From assembly GCA_023258975.1 (NCBI GenBank), contig JAHFRD010000020.1, positions 1-55,428 on the forward strand: a stretch of DNA of 55,428 nucleotides. Reading direction: 5' to 3'. The position numbers were made by a program, and so were the translations under genes. Positions within the stretch are counted from its first letter, which is position 1, and each line of letters begins with the position of its first letter. Under the pieces are notes generated by a model that was given only the letters and a program-made list of their open reading frames with translations, ran no database searches and was not told where the DNA came from. Shown one piece after another: positions 48,590 to 55,428 of the stretch. Source of the DNA: Hydrogenophilales bacterium (GTDB taxonomy: Bacteria; Pseudomonadota; Gammaproteobacteria; Burkholderiales; Thiobacillaceae).

Positions 48590-49741
48590 GTGAGATTGCC
48601 TGGTATATCTTCTATTCTATTTGTGCTTGGTGTTGCAACTTTCCCGTTGTACATCATGCCAAGTGGCCTTCCTCAGGCATCGCATTTTGTATTGCTTTTG
48701 TTTGCAATAGTGTATAGCCGGGGTAAATCTGCCTGCCTGTCTGGTAATTTTGGCAACAGCTTTATAATATATTTTGCATTATATGTATTGGTAAGGCAAC
48801 TATTCTTTGTGCTGGAAACGTCCGGGGTAGAGTGGTTGATACCTGTGTTGTTTCTTTTTTTTAATCTTGTCGTGTATTTATCGGTCTATAGCTTCTTTGC
48901 TAATGGGCCAAATGTTGCTTATGGGAATCTTGCTATTGGCCTGACAGTGGCGCTTGTTGTTGCAATTGTGGGTGTATATGTAGCCGGGGTGTCTCTGATT
49001 AAGACGGATGATGCGATGGTACGCGCTATAGGCACATTCAACAACCCAAATCAATTAGCATACTTCTCCATATGTTCCGCCGGATTGGTGACTGTTCTGT
49101 TTGTGAATAGATATATAACATTGTTGGTTTTTATTGCGTTGTATATTTGTAGTGTTCTACTGGTCATGGTCTCTCTATCCAAAGCGGCGTTGATAGCAAT
49201 CTTGTTTTATTTGGTTATATTTTTGCGAAAAACTGGCACAAAGATGGTCGTGATATCGATATCCATAATAACTTTTGCACTATCTATGGTTGCATTTGGC
49301 CCCTCAGTCGATCTGTCAAATTTCCAGTTCTACCAGCGTCTGGAGGGGATTGGGAATGATTCGGACGACTCGGTAGAGGGGCGTGGAATGGGTCTGTTTA
49401 TGCATATTGATGAAAATATCATACTTGGCTGGGGCGAAGGATTTGTCAAGCTTACAGAGTTTGGTAAAGAAGTGCATTCGACACTGGGTAATATCCTGAT
49501 ATCATATGGCATAGTTGGCTTCATTATTTTTATGACAGCCATGTATTTCATTTTCTTGGGTCTACGTAAGCGGCACGGATTGGCTGTTGGGATCGCATTA
49601 TTTCTTCCAATGATGTTGTATGGGATTGCGCATAATGGCATTAGATTTAGTGTATTCTGGATATATCTGGCAATACTGAGTTCCATGGGATTGGTAGTTA
49701 AGGAGTTGCCGGTAAAGTTGACGGCTAACAAACCGCTATAA
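48590..49741 (+). CDS. O-antigen ligase/polymerase-like membrane protein (Wzy-like)
   Basis: This 383-residue protein has about ten hydrophobic helices and a large periplasmic loop (about residues 240-290) containing LSNFQFYQRLEGIGNDSDDS and EVHSTLGNILISYGIVGF. The His of this segment is typical of the Wzy/WaaL superfamily, which polymerises or ligates lipid-linked repeat units. Its place next to a Wzx-like flippase supports polymerase. The start (GTG 48590) is uncertain. Base composition is AT-rich compared with the genes before it. Confidence 0.78.
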   Translation: MRLPGISSILFVLGVATFPLYIMPSGLPQASHFVLLLFAIVYSRGKSACLSGNFGNSFIIYFALYVLVRQLFFVLETSGVEWLIPVLFLFFNLVVYLSVYSFFANGPNVAYGNLAIGLTVALVVAIVGVYVAGVSLIKTDDAMVRAIGTFNNPNQLAYFSICSAGLVTVLFVNRYITLLVFIALYICSVLLVMVSLSKAALIAILFYLVIFLRKTGTKMVVISISIITFALSMVAFGPSVDLSNFQFYQRLEGIGNDSDDSVEGRGMGLFMHIDENIILGWGEGFVKLTEFGKEVHSTLGNILISYGIVGFIIFMTAMYFIFLGLRKRHGLAVGIALFLPMMLYGIAHNGIRFSVFWIYLAILSSMGLVVKELPVKLTANKPL

Positions 49742-49767
49742 TAAGTTACAATATTAATGAGCAAGCC

Positions 49768-51054
49768 ATGATGTATAAGCCTCGGGCTATGAGGAGGTCA
49801 CTGGGGCCGGGGGTCGTAAGGGTGTCTGCCATACTGCTTGAATTGGCGGTGTCGCTTTTATTGGCTCGTATCCTTGGTGTGGTTGATTTTGGAATATTTA
49901 CTTATGCATTGGCCTATACTCAGATCGCTGTGGTGTTTGCTGCGTTTGGTAATCCTCTTGTGTCTACAAGGTATGTTGCTCACTACAAAGCGCTGAATGA
50001 TGGCGTTGGAGTTATGCATTATGTGCGATATATGCAGCGAAAGGTGGTAACAGTATTTGTTCTCGTGCTTACGTTGGTTATTGGAATTGCGTATTTGCTG
50101 GATAGATTGAATAATGATGCTTACTTTAATCCAATCTGCTTGTTTATGGTTGCTTTGCTCCCATGGGCTTTGATAAGGTTTCAGGCGGGATGTGTAGGAG
50201 GGGCGGGTTGGGTAGCGCGAGCCCAATTACCGGAGTACATTGTTCGACCTGTAATATTTCTCAGTGCGGTGCCGCTTGTTTATTGGTGGAATGATGGTGA
50301 AATATCTGTGCAAAGTGTGGTTGTTGTATACATACTGGGCACGGTTGCTGCGTTAATGATAGCAATTGCTTTAAATAAGAATGCAACTAAGTCGTTTGCT
50401 GGTATTGTCCAATTGGGGGGTGACGAAAAACAATGGCTTAAGAGTTCGTGGCTGCTAACCTTATTCGGCGGGGTGCAGATACTGGGTTCGCAAATTGATA
50501 TTATATTTCTGGCGATATACGAGCCACCGGATATGGTGGCGGTGTACAGGGTTGCCTATCAAATAATGTCAGCTGTTGGATTTGCGCTTACGGTTGTAAA
50601 TCTTTCCTATGCACCTCGCTTCGCTACCCATTACGCAAATAAAGATATCCGGTCAATGCAATCATCTGCAACGAAGTGTGCTCGTTTGGCGCTATTGGGT
50701 GTTGCTTTACCAGCTAGCATTGTACTTGTGTTCGGTGGCGATGTTATCCCATTAGCGTTTGGGAAGGCATACGTGAATTCAAACACGATTGCTCTCATAC
50801 TTATTCTGGGTTTAATGGTCAGCGCTGGGACTGGGTCAGTATCTACAATGTTAAATATGTCGGGCCATGAACGTGAAACACTATATTCCGCCGTGGCTGG
50901 TTTGTTGCTAGCTGGTATTCTTTGTATGGTGTTAATACCAGAATACGGCGCAATTGGTGCAGCTACCGCATCGGCAGTGTCTTTGTCTATTAAGAATATA
51001 TATTTGTACTCCCGCGCTCGTAAATTATTGGGCGTGCGTTCATTTGTCTTCTGA
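49768..51054 (+). CDS. Polysaccharide flippase (Wzx-like, MOP superfamily)
   Basis: This 428-residue membrane protein has 12 or so helices and the typical N-terminal pattern of oligosaccharide flippases: AILLELAVSLLLARILGVVD, FGIFTYALAYTQIAVVFAAF. It moves lipid-linked repeat units across the inner membrane. It starts 27 bases after the Wzy-like gene in the AT-rich segment. Assignment rests on topology and family look. Confidence 0.82.
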   Translation: MMYKPRAMRRSLGPGVVRVSAILLELAVSLLLARILGVVDFGIFTYALAYTQIAVVFAAFGNPLVSTRYVAHYKALNDGVGVMHYVRYMQRKVVTVFVLVLTLVIGIAYLLDRLNNDAYFNPICLFMVALLPWALIRFQAGCVGGAGWVARAQLPEYIVRPVIFLSAVPLVYWWNDGEISVQSVVVVYILGTVAALMIAIALNKNATKSFAGIVQLGGDEKQWLKSSWLLTLFGGVQILGSQIDIIFLAIYEPPDMVAVYRVAYQIMSAVGFALTVVNLSYAPRFATHYANKDIRSMQSSATKCARLALLGVALPASIVLVFGGDVIPLAFGKAYVNSNTIALILILGLMVSAGTGSVSTMLNMSGHERETLYSAVAGLLLAGILCMVLIPEYGAIGAATASAVSLSIKNIYLYSRARKLLGVRSFVF

Positions 51055-51064
51055 GGCATTGATT

Positions 51065-51835
51065 ATGTATCGCACTGCATTGTATTGCCAACTTGCTAAA
51101 ATGCTGTTGTTGTCCTGTGTTTTATTTGTTACAACGGATTCGGCGTTCTCTGGAACGCTGGTTGGCGTGTTCGACTGGCCAGTTCGAGATAAGTCCGCTT
51201 TCACGCTGACGCGAGTCACCGATAAAGATGGTATCCTAGAAAGGGCGTATGAGAGAAATGCCAAAGTACTATTAAGTATGAAGGGTTCGAGGTCAGACAT
51301 CTCCGATGCGAGCGGATGTTTTAGCTATGCAATCTGGAAAGATAGATTTGATATGGAGTCATCCGCCCGTATTATGGAATACTTTAATAAAGGTGTTATT
51401 GTTGGATTCTATGGGCCCGATGAGCCGCATGACTGGTCATGTGGGCCGACCTATAACGATTTAGGACGTATTTGCGATTACGTGCATGCAAAAATACCGG
51501 GCCTGCCATGTGGCTACAATGCTCCTCCCTTATGGATCAAAAAAGGTATTCGGGGAACGGGCAATATTGATTTCATAGTTAGGCAGGGTAACTTTCGGAA
51601 GGTTTCTGATTGGTCAAGTTGGGCTAAAGATATAATGAGCAACAAAAAATGGTTTGCTGGGAATATCTATCTGAGTGTTAATGGATATACCGGTAGCCCT
51701 GGCTCTTCCGAGGTAATCAAGGCAGTAAAAAGCCTTTGTGACGCAAAGCCGTCCGGTGTGTTGATATGGAAGTGGGATTATGTGTTGAATTTTGATATGG
51801 CGGAAGCGATTAGTTATTGTGCTAATGCTGATTAG
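51065..51835 (+). CDS. Secreted protein of unknown function, possibly glycosidase-like
   Basis: This 256-residue protein has a signal peptide (about 30 residues, cleavage near DSAFSG) and no membrane anchor afterwards. It reads like a small beta/alpha barrel: strand-like segments GTLVGVFDWP, KVLLSMKGS, VIVGFYGPDEPHDWSCGP, FIVRQGN, and GVLIWKWDYV at the end. The acidic pair in GPDEPHD lies where barrel-type glycoside hydrolases carry catalytic residues. Six or so cysteines could form disulfides. I do not recognise a named family. Its place between Wzx and two sulfotransferases suggests polymer trimming or modification. Confidence 0.7.
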   Translation: MYRTALYCQLAKMLLLSCVLFVTTDSAFSGTLVGVFDWPVRDKSAFTLTRVTDKDGILERAYERNAKVLLSMKGSRSDISDASGCFSYAIWKDRFDMESSARIMEYFNKGVIVGFYGPDEPHDWSCGPTYNDLGRICDYVHAKIPGLPCGYNAPPLWIKKGIRGTGNIDFIVRQGNFRKVSDWSSWAKDIMSNKKWFAGNIYLSVNGYTGSPGSSEVIKAVKSLCDAKPSGVLIWKWDYVLNFDMAEAISYCANAD

Positions 51836-51881
51836 CTTGAGGGTGATATGATTATCGCGGTTATTGTGGTAGAGAGTTGCT

Positions 51882-52712
51882 ATGTTGCCTAATGTACTGG
51901 GGATCGGGGTACAGAGAAGTGGCACGACCTGGTTGCACAATCAATTGGCGATGCACCCTGAGGTGTGCGTTCCAGACAAAAGGAAGGAAGTGCATTATTT
52001 TGATCGCTATTATGAAAATGGTATTAATTGGTATAAAAGCTTCTTCTCATGTGATGGTAAAGGGGGGAATGTAAGTTGTATCGCTGAAATAACGCCGATG
52101 TATATGTACGACCCCAATGTTCCAAAAAGAATACTAGATACTCTAGGGTCTGTACGTTTCATAGTAATACTCCGCGACCCTGTTGATCGTGCTGTTTCGC
52201 AATATCGATTAGCAAAGAGACAGTTTAACTTGCGGGAGGATTTCCGTGAATATCTGGAGGGCAACCCGGATGTACTTAAGCGCGGAATATATACGGAACA
52301 ACTAGATAACTATTTTAAATTATTCGCACCTAAATCGTTTTTGTTCCTTAGGTTTGAGGATGTAACGAGAAATCCAGCATTGATTTTTGATCAACTTTCC
52401 AGATTTCTAGATATATCGCGCATTGGATTTGACGAGGCTGCAGGAAAAGAGGTATCTAATGAAGGTTTTAGCCCACGCCTGGGTGGGCTATATGCCACTG
52501 GAAAAAAACTGGTTGACTATTTGCGTGATCACGATATGGATTATGCTGTCAATTTCCTTAAACGCATGAATGTTGGCGTATTGGCTGGTAGGAATAAAAA
52601 TAGGGTCAAAATAATGCCAAACGATTTGGAATTCCTGCGTAGCTACTATTGTACCGAGGTGGATCGACTGGAGGCAATGCTTGGCATTGATCTGTCTAAT
52701 TGGCGCCAATAG
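51882..52712 (+). CDS. Sulfotransferase family protein
   Basis: This 276-residue protein has a 5'-phosphosulfate-binding loop, GVQRSGTTWLHNQLAMHP, at the N-terminus and the 3'-phosphate-binding segment RFIVILRDPVDRAVSQYRLA at about residues 95-115. Both are hallmarks of PAPS-dependent sulfotransferases. FLFLRFEDVTRNPALIFDQL matches the central conserved block. It probably puts sulfate on a sugar of the polymer made by this locus. Confidence 0.85.
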   Translation: MLPNVLGIGVQRSGTTWLHNQLAMHPEVCVPDKRKEVHYFDRYYENGINWYKSFFSCDGKGGNVSCIAEITPMYMYDPNVPKRILDTLGSVRFIVILRDPVDRAVSQYRLAKRQFNLREDFREYLEGNPDVLKRGIYTEQLDNYFKLFAPKSFLFLRFEDVTRNPALIFDQLSRFLDISRIGFDEAAGKEVSNEGFSPRLGGLYATGKKLVDYLRDHDMDYAVNFLKRMNVGVLAGRNKNRVKIMPNDLEFLRSYYCTEVDRLEAMLGIDLSNWRQ

Positions 52713-52731
52713 CATACTTGTGGAGACTTCT

Positions 52732-53634
52732 TTGAGGCAAATCGTATACATTGCTGGTTATGGTAGAAGTGGGTCAACTATTGTTGAACGCATGCTGTCA
52801 GCAAATGAAAAAATTATTGGGCTTGGTGAGTTGGCATATATAAATGATAGTAATTATGCAGATTTGCTCTGGCCCAAGGCCGCCCAAGATCAATTTTGGC
52901 GAGAGGGGGAATGTATTCTGCGACTGCATGATAATGAACTGCGTCATGCTTCATTGTTGCAGTTACGGAATGAGTCAGTTGTATGGTCTTTCCTTAAAAT
53001 GCTTATCTTTTTTTCCACGGAATATCTCATATTTCAACATGGCTTCTTTACTCGTCTATCTTCCATAGTACCTGATAAGATTGAATATATAATAGATTCT
53101 TCCAAAACTGCCCGTGATAGATTTGGTAGGCCTCACGCATTGGCTGCGTCAACAGGCATGCCCGTCAAAATGATTCACTTGGTTCGTGATCCGAGAGGCT
53201 GTCTGGCCTCAATACGGAAAGGCTCTAATAATGAGATGGAGGGTCTGCCTTTTGGATCTCGCAAGGCCCTGACTATAAGAGTCTATGTTGGCTGGTTTCT
53301 ATCTAATATTTCGGCGCTGATTTATAGCAAGAGGTACGGTGTTGATTACTACCTTGCAGTACAGTTTGAGGCCCTGCTGTCTGATCCAGTCATGGAGCTA
53401 GCGAGGATCGGTAAGTACTTGGGTATTGATTTGTCTGCTGAGGCAAATAAGGTGATTAATAGTGAGCCAATTCCCCAAGCGCCGCAGTTTGCCGGAAATA
53501 GGCTTCGGTCTGCGACCACAATTAAAATTACTGCAACGTCGGTAACCGGTAATGCTGGGGGTTATTTGTCGAATCTTCTGTTTTGCATTCTTGGCGCGCC
53601 AATCATGTATTTAATGCGTAAGATTGCAAAATAG
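52732..53634 (+). CDS. Sulfotransferase family protein, second copy
   Basis: This 300-residue protein has the PAPS-binding loop IAGYGRSGSTIVERMLSA and the 3'-phosphate segment MIHLVRDPRGCLASIRKGS (about residues 145-165), plus YLAVQFEALLSDPVMELARI. It differs clearly from the neighbouring sulfotransferase, so the two probably modify different positions. TTG 52732 was chosen as start because GGAG lies seven bases upstream and the binding loop follows at once; GTG 52720 is an alternative. Confidence 0.82.
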   Translation: MRQIVYIAGYGRSGSTIVERMLSANEKIIGLGELAYINDSNYADLLWPKAAQDQFWREGECILRLHDNELRHASLLQLRNESVVWSFLKMLIFFSTEYLIFQHGFFTRLSSIVPDKIEYIIDSSKTARDRFGRPHALAASTGMPVKMIHLVRDPRGCLASIRKGSNNEMEGLPFGSRKALTIRVYVGWFLSNISALIYSKRYGVDYYLAVQFEALLSDPVMELARIGKYLGIDLSAEANKVINSEPIPQAPQFAGNRLRSATTIKITATSVTGNAGGYLSNLLFCILGAPIMYLMRKIAK

Positions 53635-54060
53635 ATATGTGTGAGATTGTTTTTTGATCTTGTGTATTTGATGATATGTTATCGTGAAAGTCAGCTTTCA
53701 TTGTCGGGGGCGAGCCAATGGATCATGACTGGTTGGGTATGCATCTGATGGCTTGACTGGGTGTGCTTGCTCGTATGTATTAATTGTTGCAAGGAAATAA
53801 ATTATTTGTGGTGTATTTTGTTTGTATTTAAGCGAATCTGTGACTGTGATTGCCCCCATCTTTGTATTGATCGAAATTACTCGACCGTCATGACATAGTG
53901 AATGGAATTGACCGCTAAATCTGAAATGGCCACCTCATTTCTAGAGGAAATGGTTCGCGATCACGCCAGCGAAAGTGCTACGGATGGCGTCTTTACGTCG
54001 TTTGGGCGAGCCCACCCCTGCCTTGCGGCATCGCAGCAATACCTGGATGCGGCGTGGCGC
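53635..54060. other. Gene-free region between EPS locus and IS1380 relic
   Basis: About 425 AT-rich bases without a convincing gene. A small hairpin, TGAAAG-TCAG-CTTTCA (53685-53700), lies 50 bases after the last sulfotransferase, without a T-run. The right part (from about 53900) probably belongs to the 3' end of the IS1380-type element, but I could not define its terminal repeat. Confidence 0.4.
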
Positions 54061-55170
54061 TCAGTCGGAGAACTGGAGCAGCGACTGAAGATGGCGTTCG
54101 AATACCGCGAAGGCCCCGCAGCGCTCCCCCAGTCCCAGTGTGAGTTCTCGGGCATGTTGGATCACGCGCACGGCAATGCTGAGGATTGCCTGCATCACGG
54201 TACGGATGCGCCGCCGCTTGACGGCGTGGCGCACAGGACTGTCCTGGCAGATCAGAGTCGCCTGACCAATCGCGCGCAGGATATTGAAGGCCAGCACCGC
54301 CAGGGACAGCACCAGATCGTTGGTGGCGAACTTCCCGGAAGGCAGCCGTTCCAGATACAGATCGGTTTTGAACCCGGAATGGAACTGCTTGTAGGTGCCG
54401 AGTCCCTGGTAGAGCTTGACGACCCGCGCCGTCGGCAAGTCCAGGCTGGTCAACCGGCTCTCGACTTCGAGGTTGGGCATCAGCAGCACCTGGCCGTGTC
54501 GGTCGATCGTGCGCTCAATCAGATGCACGACCCGGTTCATGGAAACGGACACACTGTCGCGTTCCCGCGTGATGGCTTCCGTCTCGAATATCTTGTGCCT
54601 GCCCTCGCACGCATGGCACCACACGGCGGCCGGATCGGTATCCAGGCGCTGATGCGGGGCGGCGACATCGAAGCCACTCGCATTCCACTTCACCAGCCAG
54701 TCCAACGACCCAGCCTTGCGGGTGCCGCTGTTGTCAAGGGTGAACACGTCGACGTCCAGGGGGAGACGGCCGGTGGGCAAGGGGATGAGGGTGGACTTGT
54801 CACGACACAGCAGACACGCGTTGGCTTCATCCAGGGCGGTCAGTGCGCTATCCCCGGCATCCGCCACCGCATCCATGCGTTGGCGCAAAGTCGGCGACGA
54901 GGGCACCACCGCCAGACCCAGCGCCGATTTGAAGAAGGCATCCCGGCGCAGCGATTCGATGGTGTCGAAGTCGGATTTGCCGGTACACAGCAGGCCCACA
55001 TAGGCCTTGATCAGGCTACTGGTGGCGATGCCGCCTTGGCCGACAATGGGAAAGCGCGGATCGATAATCTGGTCAATCTGGGCAAAGCGTTTGAGATATT
55101 GCCCCACCATGCTCAGACCGGCATGGGCGGTCAGGTTGTAGATCTGGCGTTTGATCTGAAAGCCGGTCAT
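54061..55170 (-). pseudogene. IS1380-family transposase with internal deletion
   Basis: A 369-residue open frame has the N-terminal features of IS1380 transposases (YLKRFAQIDQIIDPRFP, SSLIKAYVGLLCTGKSDFD, LDVDVFTLDNSGTRK). The family-typical end follows: FHSGFKTDLYLERLPSGKFA, TNDLVLSLAVLAFNILRAIG. Full-length members are about 430-450 residues. Here the sequence jumps from LDNSGTRK directly to GSLDWLVKWN, losing roughly 75-80 residues with the second catalytic Asp, in frame. It is probably inactive. GC-rich composition differs from the AT-rich EPS segment on its left. Confidence 0.8.
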
Positions 55171-55380
55171 GGCGGCGGCGGGATTTACGATGCCGCGATT
55201 ATCTCAGGACGCCGCGTTTCCTTCACCCGCAGGGTGCAAGGAAATTCGCCCTCATCCCACATCAGTACTGGGAGTGGGAGGGGGCTCATGGATTCAGGAA
55301 TTGGGCATAAGTAATGCTGTGTAACCTTTTTGGCATGCAAATTGCGAACTACAGAGGAACGAAACCCTGTAGGAAGCGGC

Positions 55381-55428
55381 ATGATCAACGTGCACCTGGA
55401 TGAAGAAGCCCGCCTTACGCTGGAAGAA
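55381..55428 (+). CDS. Start of a truncated gene, possibly a transposase
   Basis: ATG 55381, preceded by AGGAAGCGGC, begins MINVHLDEEARLTLEE and runs off the right edge after 16 codons. The beginning resembles helix-turn-helix transposases of the IS630 type, but too little is visible to be sure. Confidence 0.4.
   Translation, partial: MINVHLDEEARLTLEE

Noticed and set aside
53902-55314. Plus-strand open frame (470 codons) opposite the IS1380-type transposase
   Set aside because: The minus strand carries clear transposase motifs; this frame has none.

Overview
The window reads as chromosomal DNA of a betaproteobacterium. Evidence: a prsK/prsR/prsT group of the PEP-CTERM/XrtA type, a protein with a PEP-CTERM tail, a ponA (mrcA) gene divergent from pilMNOPQ, a ccoSNOQP-ccoG-fixH block, and GC-rich coding regions. 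No rRNA, tRNA or CRISPR array was seen. The species cannot be named from the sequence alone; a respiratory, low-oxygen-adapted, biofilm- or floc-forming lifestyle fits the gene content.

Layout. 1-960: end of an unknown gene and a decayed IS1595-type insertion sequence. 969-8666 (minus): an exopolysaccharide initiating sugar transferase, histidine kinase PrsK, sigma-54 activator PrsR and TPR protein PrsT. 8774-11805 (minus): a conserved hypothetical gene and penicillin-binding protein 1a. 11939-16980 (plus): tightly overlapping pilMNOPQ for type IV pili, closed by a strong terminator. 17047-23329: a small membrane protein, leuA with a probable leader peptide, a membrane-bound c-type cytochrome, a wrbA/hugZ-like/DUF2069 operon and an O-acetylhomoserine sulfhydrylase. 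23368-26480 (minus): a small OB-fold periplasmic protein, then the remains of a class Ia ribonucleotide reductase operon. In that operon nrdA and nrdB have both lost their middles, while two intervening genes (HDOD and an SH3-like protein) and the NrdR-box promoter are intact. 26664-33424: purU, a small DUF3149 protein and the cbb3 oxidase block with an FNR-type box.

33425-53634 is an exopolysaccharide region. A PEP-CTERM gene and the first polysaccharide gene are each preceded by a sequence fitting a sigma-54 (-24/-12) promoter, which links them to the PrsK/PrsR pair at the other end of the window. Then come a WecA-like initiating transferase, Wzb-, Wza- and Wzc-like export and control proteins, a NusG/RfaH-type antiterminator, a phosphomannomutase, and a MarR-type EPS regulator with a palindrome over its own promoter. 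These are followed by gmd, fcl, ugd, a UDP-glucuronate epimerase, a Wzy-like and a Wzx-like protein, a secreted protein of unknown function and two sulfotransferases. The leader before gmd carries a 13-base match to the enterobacterial ops element, the DNA target of RfaH. The gene set suggests a fucose- and uronic-acid-containing, possibly sulfated polymer, yet no glycosyltransferase is present. From about 48400 to 53900 the DNA is visibly AT-richer, which suggests foreign origin. The window closes with an internally deleted IS1380-type transposase and the first codons of another gene.

The most noteworthy points are the ops/RfaH-like pair, the two sigma-54-type promoters tying PrsR to the EPS locus, the hollowed-out nrd operon behind an intact promoter, and the sulfotransferase-containing EPS locus.
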